From: Tanypteryx hageni
Lineage: Eukaryota > Arthropoda > Insecta > Odonata > Petaluridae
NCBI GenBank assembly: GCA_028673005.1
Contig: CM054117.1
Coordinates: 29,794,561 to 29,858,560 of the forward strand
Reading direction: 5' to 3'
Length of the DNA stretch: 64,000 nucleotides
The translations under genes were made by a program, and so were the position numbers. Below the pieces are notes generated by a model, which worked only from the letters and a program-made list of their open reading frames with translations, had not been told where the DNA came from and made no database searches. This document shows positions 23,218 to 33,760 of the stretch, in pieces; the first letter of the stretch is position 1; each line of letters begins with the position of its first letter.

Positions 23218-23220
<3 letters not shown>
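21699..23220. other. Noncoding AT-rich DNA
   Basis: No gene or repeat relation recognised. A GA-rich patch lies at about 22890-22960. Confidence 0.5.

Positions 23221-23304
<84 letters not shown>
23221..23304. repeat. (TA)n microsatellite
   Basis: An uninterrupted TA repeat of 84 bp. It lies 32 bp left of the 60-bp inverted repeat. Confidence 0.98.
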
Positions 23305-23309
<5 letters not shown>

Positions 23310-23336
23310 ACTTACGGAAAAGGAAAGGTAAAATGA

Positions 23337-23540
23337 ATATATGGATGTCAACAAGGTGTTGGGATGAGGAAACCCAGTGAGCACTCACCAATCAGATGTT
23401 CAGATGATCAGATGATGTTTCTGTGTTTTTGTGTTATTTTACGTGTGTCGCTTCGACATCCCCGGGGCCTCGCCAACCTGAAGTCGTCTGATTGGTGAGT
23501 GCTCACTGGGTTTCCTCATCCCAACACCTTGTTGACATCC

Positions 23541-23546
<6 letters not shown>
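23337..23546. repeat. 60-bp perfect inverted repeat with 90-bp loop
   Basis: Arm 23337-23396 is the exact reverse complement of arm 23487-23546 over all 60 positions; base 23336 and the first loop base do not pair. The arms contain the phrases 'gttgggatgagg' and 'gtgagcactcacc'. The 90-bp spacer (23397-23486) is non-palindromic, holds short 'cagatgat' repeats and is GC-rich in its second half. The outer edges run into TA repeats on the right and nearly so on the left. It could be a fold-back or MITE element inserted in a TA microsatellite, a recent inverted duplication, or a template-switch or assembly product. A transcript would form a very stable hairpin. Confidence 0.95.
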
Positions 23547-23574
<28 letters not shown>

Positions 23575-23590
23575 ATACACACACATATTA
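23541..23590. repeat. (AT)n(GT)n compound microsatellite
   Basis: Alternating AT then GT tracts ending in a 'gtgtgtatacacac' palindrome, immediately to the right of the inverted repeat. Confidence 0.95.
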
Positions 23591-23681
23591 TATGTAATTT
23601 TTTCTCAATTATGTAGTTACCACTAAATGTTAGTTTTGAAATAAAAATTCAGGTCAAATCCTTCATATTATTTCAATAATA

Positions 23682-24729
23682 CACCACCTTTTTGAACTTC
23701 GTGAATAACTGGTTCTGGAAAACTGATGCAAAATGCAAATTTGCAAAGTGAAAATCCTATTTTTCCCATAAGACGAAATGTAATAATGAAAGTACAGTTT
23801 CCAGTCAACCTAAAAAATTCACTTTTTTATCATAAATAATGCAGTTTAACAGAAAATACAAGAAAATGTAACAGCAAATGAAAACCTAGCATCACAAAGT
23901 GAAAAACAATCTTTTAATTACTTTCAATATGTGTAACAGCAAATGAAAACCCAGTATTACAAAGTGATAACAATCTTTCGGCAATTGTGCAGTTTACCTA
24001 GAGCACATTTTCTCCTGTGATTTTCAATCTTCTTTTGTTCATTCCAAGAAAATGCTTTAATTTAAATGGATCAACTACTGAAATGGAATGTTGAGTACGT
24101 GATGCATGGATGTTTTCTTAGGTTCTGAAGCAAACATTTTCAAGCCACAAAAAAAACACTAGCATTATGAAGTGGTAACATTTCTTTCAGAAATTGTGTT
24201 CAAAATATGAGGCAGAAAATCTTACATTTACAAGATGAAAGCAATTCTTAGATTTAAAATTCATAATGAAAAATGAAACCCTAACAAAACAAAATAACAC
24301 TTCCTTAAATTACGTTCAAAATATGTACAAAGATAATAGCAGATGAAAACCTTACATTCCAAAATTATGGCATTTCTTTAAATTTTAAATTCAAGTTTCA
24401 TTATCGAAAATAGCGGCATTAGCAGTGAACTTCAAACTGAGCTACAAAATAATTAAGTTGAGAGTTATCATGTTTGTTTACTTCAAAAACTGCTAATAAT
24501 GAGCATTATAAATATAATATAATAATAATAAGTCCCTTTTTAGGGCGCCCAAGTTTTAACCGACCTTTGAAACAAAAAAGTAGAGGGAGTTCATGCATGT
24601 TGTCATCGCAGCCTGCATGACATGAAATGCAAATATAATCAGCACGAAACAGAAGTAGTGGTCATAAAAATTGTAGTCGCAAAGTGAAAATTCGCAAACC
24701 GCAAGCATGCAAAATTAAAAAAGGTGGTG
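23682..24729 (-). mobile_element. TA-flanked TIR element, copy 2
   Basis: A 1048-bp inverted copy of 6413-7569. It begins CACCACCTTTTTGAACTTCG and ends with AAAAAAGGTGGTG, and has TA on both sides (23680-23681, 24730-24731). The interior contains at least four degenerate tandem units of about 60-100 bp, with the pattern 'agcaaatgaaaaccyagcattacaaagtg' broken up by 'caatctttt' and 'ttcaaaatatg'. Examples start near 23871, 23937, 24190 and 24350. It has no coding capacity. The superfamily is uncertain: TA duplication is shared by Tc1/mariner-type elements, but the termini are not typical of them. Confidence 0.8.
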
Positions 24730-25084
24730 TATGCATATTTATAGTTCGATAAAAACGTTAATAAAACTTATTATTACAAAATGAATGCATTTCCTTAATT
24801 GACTCCCTGTGATCTTTCCAAAACTGAAATAAAATAAAATGACTTTTTTGACCATATATTGTAAAAAAAATTCATTAGGGAAGCAGTTAAATTTGCAAAA
24901 AGGTGGAAGTTTGGTACTCTGTACTACATACCTTTTCAACATAATGTGATATCTTGACTTCAATGGACCCAGAAATGACAATTTTTAAATGCGATTTGTT
25001 TCTGGATGTGAATAATGAAAAAAATAAATAAATATGCTAGAGGAAAAACTTAAAATTTAATAAACTTGATAATTCTATCAGTGT

Positions 25085-25228
25085 CAGCAAGTCAGCACTC
25101 CACCCTTCAGAAAGGAGGTTAAGCAGTTGGCCCCCTTGGTGCTCTTCACAAAGAGAAAGCTAATGCTGGCATCAGGTTTCTCTACTCCCTTCTGTGTGCA
25201 ACCAGTGTGGAAGGAGTTATGGTTATAA
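25085..25228 (-). repeat. Dispersed repeat family C, copy 2
   Basis: Reverse-complement match to 15548-15700. Conserved blocks include CCATAACTCCTTCCACAC, 'agagaaacc', 'aagagcaccaaggggg' and 'gaagggtggagtgctg'. It lies about 270 bp past the stop codon of TMEM248 and could be part of its 3' untranslated region. Confidence 0.65.
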
Positions 25229-25497
25229 TAGTCCAAGAGGCTGATCAGCCAAAAAAGACAGAATTCTCTCAGTTTTCATCAGAACAGTATAATTTCCCTT
25301 ACTTGGTTTAGAAGGATTAAAAAATTGAATGAAATGAGGAGACGTGGAAATGTAATTTTGAAAAAGCTCCAGTATAAAAAGCAATAAAATAATCTGCATT
25401 TATGTAAAACATCTCATGATAATTGAATATAAAACAACTCATGCTAAAAGAGGAAATAACCTTATCAGTTAACCATACAAAAAGAAACAAATTGGCA

Positions 25498-25635
25498 TCA
25501 ACTCACTTTGTCAAATGGAAGTGGCTTCTGTTTAGGTTTTCCCTTGATGAGAGCATAGCATACCATAGTCATTGCCATCACAAAAAGGAAGTAACTAGTG
25601 TGCAGGAGATGGAGATTTATTAGAGATCGATCCCT
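25498..25635 (-). CDS. TMEM248: TMEM248 coding exon 4
   Basis: Begins AGG-GAT-CGA after acceptor tttttacag and ends AGT-TGA. 46 codons with the stop. It encodes the highly conserved RDRSLINLH stretch, TM2 and the tail KGKPKQKPLPFDKVS. Too short to show as a long open frame; found by homology and phase. The 3' untranslated end was not defined. Confidence 0.93.
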   Translation of the reverse strand, partial: RDRSLINLHLLHTSYFLFVMAMTMVCYALIKGKPKQKPLPFDKVS

Positions 25636-28600
25636 CTGTAAAAAAATATCATGAAAGACTCAAATGCAAATATGACAACTCTTTTTCTTAAATTTTGAAA
25701 AAAGGAGAGGAAATCAATCAAAAGCCAACATTATTATACATTTCACTATTGAAAGAACATGACTGCACAAGAATGTGTTTATTCATGGAAAAGTAAAATT
25801 AATAAAAAACTAACACAAGCTTTTTGATTCACATAATTTAATGCAATAGAATTCCTGTGCCATACATGTAATGGGATTTCTCACACACCAAGTTTCATAA
25901 TCTTAGAATTTTAGAGATGACTTATTCTTCTTCCTAATGAAAAATAAATATAACAATAATCTGGAAACTGTGCACTCCCAATTATTTAGAAAACCAGTCA
26001 AATTTTCTAGACTATTTTGGATATTCTAAAAAAAATCTGTATACCTTAGGAAACTCTAGAAAATTCACCATATTGATAACATTTTAGTAATTTATACAGA
26101 GCACTAAAAACTTAGAAAGTTTTAGTTAATTCAACTATCAACATATTTCTATAGATTGTAGAAACTTTGGAAAGTACATTAAAATAACTGATTTAATGTT
26201 GCATAAAAACAAGCAAAATTGTATTAAAAACACAAAAATGACTTTACATATATTATTAATTTCAGAGCAATGGATCTTAACATTTCAAACTCAAATATGG
26301 ATACAATTCAGGTTCAAATCATCATCATAAAATTTCTGCTAAAGCTATCATTTAAACTGTCTTCTTTAATAACTTTTACTACAAAATTACTAACTAAATA
26401 TACAAATGCAGAGTATATTTCTTAATAAACATTACATCACTTGCCTCTTCCACTTAATGACTAACGAAAGCGAAAAAATATTTTAATTTATGAAAGATCC
26501 ATAGAATATATGGTGAAACTAGGAGAAATTACAGAGAAAATATGAGCCAATTTTCATGAACAAAGATTCCTTCCCCTATTCTTATGTAAGGCTCAGGAGA
26601 GAGAAATTTTTCATGTCTTCCTGGTCATCGCCTATTTCTTAATATGAGCTAGGGCAAATAGTGAATAAGGTTCACAATCTGTTCCCTTTCCTTCCATCAA
26701 AATAAATTGACTGCAAATGCCAAAATCTGATGTTGACCATTATCTCTAGTTGGGTTTAATAATTCATGGGCTCTCGGGTCTGGTTGGGGGGTTGTGTAGG
26801 TTAGGCATGGTTTTAGACTTTAATACAACTTTTGCCACTTGTTTGACCGTTCTTTAGGTTGGGTTGGTGTGGGTGGGTAGGTTCGGTATGGTTTTAGGAT
26901 CTGAAAAAATATATATTATTCATGTAAATAACTTAGTATTTCTTTGTTTTTGTAATTTCTTTTTGGTGGGGAGAAAAGGAAACCGTGCCCATAATTTTAA
27001 GGGAATATTGACATTATTCCATTATTGATAAAAAATTATTTCTATAACCTTAAAACACAGAAAAAACAATTATTGCAGAACTTCAATACTCTTTCTTCCA
27101 TCAACCAATTCAACTGCTTTGGCATTTAAATCACCTCATGATACAGGAGCGGAGTCAGTTTATCAGCTAGGGGATATCTATGATCTATATCAGCCACAGC
27201 TTAATGGCTATTATATAAATTATAATTTGAAAAATTAATTGTGGTTTTACTCTGAATCAATGACTTCATAGGTTTCTTTGAAAATAAATTATCTTTTCAA
27301 TAAGTACATTACCATTGTCAAAAAGACCGTCAGATCTGGATCTGGGTGGTAAACCATGTGCATAAGAGATCCATCACTACACCATAGCTCCAAACCATTT
27401 CCAGAGTCACTCAATGCCTCTTGTCCTGGGGGACCATGGCGGAGTCCTATGAATTTCACTTGGTGGTTATCAGTTTCAGATGGTATGGGATTTGGTGAGC
27501 AAGATGGTGGTGACTTAGTTGATGGCAGGAGGCGCTCTGGCCCCTCAAATGTCAAACATATTTCTTGAGACTGAGAGGCGTTCTGTATTCCAGCAGGAAG
27601 GTGAAAGGTAACATTGAGGGTTGCATTTTGAGGAACATCTGAAAAAGATAACATATTTATGCACAAATGGTGTTATAGGGTTAAGCATTTAGGTCTTTTT
27701 ACAACATATCAACCCTAATTTATCCAGTCACTCATTTTAATTCCTTAATGCGGTTAAAACATTCGATAAATCATAGATATTTTTGCCAGCAAAAATGAAA
27801 AATAAGAAGACGAATATATTAAATAGGTTCTGTAAAATACATTTTTATGATAAATAATAAAACCAAGCAAGTTAAACCTATTCTTTAGTTAAAAACAATA
27901 ATAATTTCTAAACTGCACTGTTGGTAAAATAATTTTATTATTTCAATTTAATATGATTAGAAGCACCATGAAATGATTCAGAGGTAAGACCGAATGTAAC
28001 AAGCAATGGGGGACTGTCAAATATCAGGTATTACCAAAAATTTTATGAAGTTGTATTGTATGGCTATTTTTATAGGCAAATATAAAGTTTTTTCATTAAA
28101 TTTTTAACAGATATTTATAAAAAAAGCAATTTAAAACGGATAAGTTGATGCCGAACCCGATCACATCCGATTGGTAGCCGAAGTTTGCCAAGTATTTAGT
28201 GAGGTCAGTGTATGCCACAAGCATGTTAGCCGTGCTAGAAGCCATTGTGCTGATATAGAAGTAGAAGTTTGAAAGACACAATTCTCTTGTTTTCCTCTAT
28301 ACTCCATCTTAGAAGAAATATTGGTAGAAGTACTGCACCTTCCTGCATTTATTTTGTTTTGTGTTTTGCAAAATGGCATATGAAGGGTTTTGTGTAGCCA
28401 GATCTGATAATTTGCCCAACGTTGATTCGTACATGTTTTTGCGGTGAATTGGAAGTCGTAGGGAGCAATATTCAGATGTTGAAATGCATGAGTGAAGGCG
28501 GATATTACATTTAATTGATAAAACAAGTTCGATGTAGCGCTTTTATTTTCAGTTATTGTAATAGTAGGTACTATTATTTCAACTGAAATGCAGAAGACAT

Positions 28601-31158
28601 GACATGAATAAAAAACTCTAGTTTTAACTAATATTATAAAATATTTATTTATATGTTTCCCATGCTGTCCTAGTATCTAGTAAGTAAAATATAGTTAGAT
28701 AAGTATACAAAAGGTAATGGACGAGGCAGAGACTTTGAAGAATTCCACAATAAAATAACATGAACCGGTTTCGGTGAATAATCACCATCATCTGCTGGAA
28801 ATGTGGTGAAGTTTGTTGTTTTAGTGTCTATCTGCCTTAGTTATTACCTATACTTGTGAAAAGAAAAATTGTAGAAGTGTTTGTAATAACTGCATGTCTC
28901 TTTTGTATATGTTGCGAATTTCATCGTTGCTTTTGGGACTTTTTTCTCCCTTTGAGGTCAATGAGGAAAGATTATGCTAGTGATGCTGTTGGATTTGTTA
29001 AACTGAAGCGAGAAGGAAAAATTTGTATTGTTAAAGGCATAATTTGCCCTTAACACAGAATAAGATAGTAGTAGTAGATGAAGAAGATGATTTAGTCATA
29101 TGTGTGGAGTGTCATGACTGCCCTTATTTAGTAAAACATGGTCCTTCAAATACCATGATGTCATGGATATTATGTGAAGAAATTTATTAAAATATTTAAA
29201 TTACAGAACTAACTTAATATGTAACATTTGTAAAAGTATTTGCTTAAAAACTTGGTACTTAAATATATGCACTGCAACAGTAATTATTTGCTTAAACCCA
29301 TAGCCCAACGATTTCCTTAAATTTCTTACGTATTTAGAATAGGTATATTACATTATGGAGGTTTTGTTAAAATATATATGCTAATCTTTGAAACATAAAA
29401 ATATAATTTACTCTTTCAACGTTCTCCAGAAATATATGCATCATGTCAATGTAATGCCGACATAAGTCATAAACTAAAATATGAAGCAATAAAATTATAT
29501 ATAACTAGTACTTAGATTAAAAATGATCTTCGCAGACAAATGCAGTTGTACATTCCGATATATCAGATGCGTATCTCCTCATGGCTTTCAACCACAATAT
29601 TCTCCGCTTCTTATTTCTTCACAAGGAGCTAGGTAGCGTGAAGAAAAATTTTCTCAGGGTTTTAATCGCTGTATTTAAGCACCGAGGTACCAGACAATAC
29701 TTATAACCCTTCTTAAGTTCCATATTCTCCATTTTAGCTACGATATCAGGAAAAGCGACAGGACGAAGTATAAAAACTGCATGCTTTCAGTACGGTCGTA
29801 AGGCATGCAATGACATCACGTACCTTACTACTCTCTCTCCAACCAGGATGCCGTTTTCGGGGGATAATTAAAAGTTATTTGAAATACTTTTTTTTGCATA
29901 ATGAAGACAATTTAACAAAAAAATGTTCAAAGAGAGTAATTAAGTCAATTACAAAGAATTTAAAAACATAATTAAATATTTTGACAGTCCCCCATTCTGG
30001 GTTAATGTCACTAACTGCTATAACTTGTGTTACACACCATTTGTAGGTGAAATTATGTTAATTAACAATTTGCTATACACCATATTCACACAATTGTCAC
30101 AAATTGTTTCAGTTCTAGTTTTCAATTAAATTTTAATATACACAATATTTTTGAAGAAAATTACCTCATGCACTCATTTCTACTCATCAACATTAAAGAC
30201 CAAGATAACTGAAAAACCATTTCTAAAAAATGTCATCAAGGGAGTTTAATGAAATAATTTTATTCTTGCACATTTATTTATTTTAACAATTGAATTGCTA
30301 AATTGATTAAAGGCTCTATTAAAATTATTTAATAACAACAAGAACTGAAATTTCTAAATTAAAGAATAGCAAAACATTAACAAAACTTACCAGCAATATT
30401 TAGCTCTAACTGGTGAGCTTGAAGTGTACCAGTGATGGTGCTAATGTTGTGAGGTAAGGTGCTAAGTTCTTGCATCAAACTTAATGATGCAGTCACTGTT
30501 AAAGAAACAATGCTAAGATTGTCTCCATTATTGTCCTTAAACTCTTGTTCTGCACTCATCACTTTGGACACAGAACTGGTAGAAATTCCAACAGAGGAAT
30601 TATTTATATGTTCTTCCGATGTAGTAGATGTCACCGAGACTCCAGGGGTCACTGCACGTAGGTGTTGCAAGTTTAGAGAGCCTGATTTTGATTCTTCCGA
30701 TAATAATACACACAAATCCAATTCTGCCATGTGTGATATAAAGGTATTCCAGTCCTGCAGAAGATAAAAATACATAGCTCAAATAAATGAATGTTCAATA
30801 CTTGATAATCCAAACTTACAACAGCATTGGTATCGTGAATTGTACTTTGGGTGTCATAATAATTTGTTCTTTTTTCTTACAATTAATAACTGAATATAAC
30901 CAATAAAAGTTCCACTGGTATTTTTGCAAAATACTTTACACAATTATATAAAAAGATTAGAAGAAAATAATATAATGAAACTGTTACGAAACTTACCATG
31001 TGAACGTCAGGATTGGGAACATTTTCTGCTCGTTTAATGAAGTATGCCAAGGAATAGGTTGTCAACGCGAAAGCAGTAAGACACAGAGTAAAAACAACGA
31101 GTGGAGGTCTACTACTAGCAAAAGACTTTAAGTTTCCAAGTGGAGAAGAGAAACCCAT
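25498..31158 (-). CDS. TMEM248: TMEM248-family transmembrane protein, complete four-exon CDS
   Basis: Coding exons 30997-31158, 30391-30754, 27313-27638 and 25498-25635 total 990 nt (329 residues plus stop); vertebrate TMEM248 is about 314. All introns have GT..AG ends and the phases agree. Residues 1-20 hold LGNLKSF and SSRPPLVVF, with TM1 at about 20-41. The large lumenal or extracellular loop follows, with DWNTF and LDLCV and many N-X-S/T sites (NNSS, DNLS, HNIS, QNAT, LNVT, QNAS). Paired cysteines lie in SPPSC and LELWC. TM2 is at about 297-314, after RDRSLINLHLLHTSYFLF, then a short basic tail. The order and the RSLINLH..HTSYFLFVM block are family hallmarks. The ATG context (gtcATGG) is favourable. 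The molecular function of the family is not established. CpG is scarce across the locus. Confidence 0.95.
26765..26900. repeat. GGTTGGG-rich direct repeat in TMEM248 intron 3
   Basis: Two units of about 35 bp (near 26778-26815 and 26856-26895). Each runs through GGTTGGG-like sequence to 'taggttnggnatggttttag'. The units are separated by 40 bp. Noncoding. Confidence 0.7.
27313..27638 (-). CDS. TMEM248: TMEM248 coding exon 3
   Basis: Begins AT-GTT-CCT after acceptor tctttttcag and ends ACA-ATG before donor GTAATG. 326 nt. It encodes VPQNATLNVTFHLPAG through DPDLTVFLTM, with the paired-cysteine part of the loop. Intron 3 is 1677 bp. Confidence 0.95.
28005..29996 (+). mobile_element. 2-kb TIR element in TMEM248 intron 2
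   Basis: Ends are a 17-bp perfect inverted repeat: AATGGGGGACTGTCAAA at the left and its complement ending in CAGTCCCCCATT at the right (29980-29996). The span is 1992 bp. No clear target duplication was seen. The interior includes a decayed plus-strand ORF (28900-29170), a phrase 'accggtttcggtgaataatcaccatcatc' split over 28764-28792 that recalls motifs in many insect repeats, and a palindrome 'agtaggtacta' near 28563. Its orientation is opposite to the host gene. The superfamily is unassigned. Confidence 0.65.
28900..29175 (+). pseudogene. Relic of SWIM-like zinc-finger ORF
   Basis: One frame reads RSMRKDYASDAVGFVKLKRE and GKICIVKGIICP up to a stop at 29051-29053, continuing as HRIR. A frameshift at about 29067 then gives VVVDEEDDLVICVECHDCP. 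The pattern (charged DEEDD, then C-x2-C of CHDC shortly before an expected C-x-H) recalls the SWIM-type zinc-finger segment of long repeated insect ORFs that also carry YqaJ-type nucleases. No nuclease motif is visible here, so the assignment rests on recollection of the pattern. Frameshift and stop make it non-functional. Confidence 0.4.
30391..30754 (-). CDS. TMEM248: TMEM248 coding exon 2
   Basis: Begins GACTGGAAT (DWN) after acceptor ttctgcag and ends ATT-GCT-G before donor GTAAG. 364 nt, so one base carries into exon 3 (the split codon gives Asp). It encodes the first, serine/threonine-rich part of the lumenal loop. Intron 2 (27639-30390) holds a 2-kb TIR element. Confidence 0.95.
30997..31158 (-). 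CDS. TMEM248: TMEM248 coding exon 1
   Basis: 54 codons from the ATG to CAC-ATG, followed by donor GTAAGT (30996-30991). It encodes the cytosolic N-terminus and TM1. Phase 0. Intron 1 is 242 bp. Confidence 0.95.
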
Positions 31159-31760
31159 GACAATGTATTATAAACATTTGAAATTACCAAAATTTCTTCG
31201 CCTCTTGGTGTTGTCAACAAAGGAATCTCAACAGAATAGGCTAATAACCTAGGTTTAACTAAATCTGACAAACTTAAATGCTAGGCGGAATCGTAACGAC
31301 ACAAATACATTGAAAAATTGAGATTCTTTAACGCAACAATTGCCGTTGTGCTGACGACAGCAAATAGATTTCAATCAAAAGGATATCACTCACCTACACA
31401 GAGAGTTTAAATATGGCAATATACTAATAATGATTTTGGTCATTTTTTATGTGTGGTGACTAAAATAACACAGAAACCCACATGATATTACCTATCCTAC
31501 ATTTCTTCAAAACAAATTGAAATACGACAGACAATACAAAACTCTGGTGGCGTATATATCAAACAGAAACAAAACAGTAGCGTATAACCAGGGCATGGGA
31601 AATATGAATTCTAGATGGATCGTCGAGGTTTTTAATTTGTTCTTTAATTAATGTTATGCCAATAAAAGTGTAGAGGAAATTTATATTAATAACTGGTAAA
31701 ACTTTACATTACGTTCCACGACCGATATACGCCTCTAGCGGCAAGAAATTGTACTTGTAT
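31159..31760. promoter_or_regulatory. 5' flank of TMEM248
   Basis: 600 bp between the start codon and a hAT element, and the likely site of the 5' untranslated region and promoter by position only. No TATA box or clear initiator was seen at a fixed distance, and a 5' untranslated exon elsewhere is possible. Confidence 0.35.
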
Positions 31761-33437
31761 CAGGGCCTATCTTAAAAAAATGTGGGCCCTAGGCAAAATA
31801 TTTTTTTGGGCCCCAAGAAGGAAAAATTTGTTTTATTATTTAATGTTTTAGAATAATAGGTGAATTTTTGGCATTAATTTGTGACATCTTTATGACCCGA
31901 AGTGTGCATTTAATAATCATACTACTTCTTGCTACAAACTATTGTTAAACATACAGATTTCTTGCAAGAAAAAAATTTGTTCAATGTAATGAATTAAATA
32001 CTTACAATTTGGTATCTACTTTTTAAGAAATCGACAAAATCAAAATTAGGAAGAACTTGCAAAACAATTCAATTGCAGAAAAGTTTTAAAAATAAGATTT
32101 TTTTATTCTTTGAAGGCTTAGTTATAATATTAGAAGATAACACTTGTATTTATTGAATTCCTATAATCAGGCACAGCTAAAATTATAGCACAAAAAAATG
32201 AAACATTTCGCAAAACAAAACATTCTTTAGAAATTAGGAAAAAAATAATGATGTTGTTTGAAAACATAAATACAATTTTTTATTTGCTCTTAACTTGTAC
32301 TAACATGCTTTGTTGTGTCTCATAGTTTCGTTTTTCTTCAATATTTAAATGGGATGAATCTATAACAATAGTTTCCACTGTCAGATTGTTTTCAGGTGGC
32401 TCAAGTGGTTGCTGGTCAGCAATATTTTCTTTTGAATTATTTTCCTTGGAGCAATGAGAATTATCTTGTAAATATTTCATCAATGTATTACTACTATTCT
32501 TTCTCTCCTCTTCTCTAACTTTTCTTTTTTGTCTTTTCTCATGGCCACTAGCATGCTTGTAGTAAATCATTCTTGTGGTTATGTTTATTACTTTTTAGAT
32601 AATCTAAAAAAAATATTTATTAATTTCGTTTATAAATTTTTAAATTACAAATTCAAATATTTTTAATTATTTGCAACAGGCACCAAATCCTTCAACCGTG
32701 AGGCTAGCGGTTTCCGAGAAACATCATGATTTGCCATGTAAAAGCATTTAGTGTTTAGTTCAAACCAATATTAATAAGAATAACTAAAATATTGACCGAA
32801 TAATTCATCAATTTGTAAGATACCAGAAAAAAACTTTCCCAGGTTTTGTACGGCATGGTGACCTTTACTGAACTGACAGGTTACCTCACTTTTCGTGCCT
32901 TATAAATTTACAAGTCCCACCGCTATATTGTGGGACGCAGCATTGTGACCAAGATAGTGAATCTTAGAAAATCTTGTACAAAAATCATTCGAAAATCGAA
33001 AAATTATTAGGACATCTTTTAAAAAATCTTGAAATATCAATAAAACATCTGAAAAATTAAAAAAATTCCAAAAATTTACAATTATTTTTTTCAGAGTACA
33101 AAAATATGTGAAGATTCCCTGTCTTGGTTGCGACAATGCAGAATCTTTATATATTGTAACTTTTGGTAATGACACATTAACTGCTATTTCTACATACTGT
33201 ATAAGCAAGTTAAATTTCTTTGTCACATTTCCTAATGTTTTTGCACTCTTTAGGGCTGCATTTTATACTGCAGAGTGTATTATGAAGAAATTAAATATCA
33301 TGCCCATGTGCGCTGTTACATTTTTGTTCTTTTAATTTTAAATTTAAAAACAAATTCACAAATTGAGAGGAGCGGGCCCTTTGAATTACCAGGCCCTAGG
33401 CAAATGCTTTGTTTACCTATGCATAAGATAGGCCCTG
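31761..33437 (-). mobile_element. hAT deletion derivative
   Basis: Termini are a perfect 14-bp inverted repeat: CAGGGCCTATCTTA at 31761 and TAAGATAGGCCCTG ending at 33437. Subterminal 'ggccctaggcaaa' is also inverted. Flanks are cttgtat and cttggaat, a poor but similar pair for an 8-bp duplication. The 1677 bp hold only an N-terminal transposase fragment (32280-32570, minus). The remaining coding region is deleted. It sits 600 bp upstream of the TMEM248 start codon. Confidence 0.85.
32280..32570 (-). pseudogene. hAT transposase N-terminal fragment
   Basis: 96 codons. The start HASGHEKRQKRKVREEERKN, followed by LMKYLQ, matches the basic N-terminal leader (SGxxKRKxRK..) common to ZMYM1-type hAT transposases. 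The rest is acidic and asparagine-rich low-complexity sequence. No zinc finger or catalytic region follows. It lies within the terminal-repeat-bounded element 31761-33437. Confidence 0.7.
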
Positions 33438-33530
33438 CTTGGAATCAACAACTGAAGCCAGGCTGTGGAGAGGTCGAGTAGAGGGTGAAACAAGGAGAAT
33501 TCTCCTTCTTCCATGTCAAGGGCAAATTTC

Positions 33531-33760
33531 GAAGTCGTGTTGGAGATTGAATGCATGTAGGACCCGATCACAACTTTTGAGATGCTAAATTAGTAATACA
33601 AAATTAAACCATCTCCTAACCCAACCCAGTGTTGACAACTTTTGAGGCGCTAAATTAGTAATAAAAACTTAAACCATCTCCTAACCCAACCTTTTATACC
33701 CAACCCGATGTTGAGGTGTGTATATAGTCGTGTTGGAAATTGAAGGTGTGTAGGACGTCT
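33531..33760. repeat. Nested tandem duplication, CTAACCCAACC-bearing
   Basis: A 65-bp unit starting 'acaacttttgag' at 33570 repeats at 33635 and contains 'accatctcctaacccaacc'. An outer pair, 'agtcgtgttgga' to 'tgtaggac', occurs at 33532 and 33726. Just left is a 16-bp perfect palindrome AAGGAGAATTCTCCTT (33491-33506). Noncoding. Confidence 0.8.

Noticed and set aside
23041..23384. Frames with long Tyr-Ile repeats
   Set aside because: Translation of the (TA)n microsatellite.
26765..26900. GGTTGGG-like repeats as interstitial telomere sequence
   Set aside because: The units are not TTAGG arrays; only two imperfect copies exist, in an intron.
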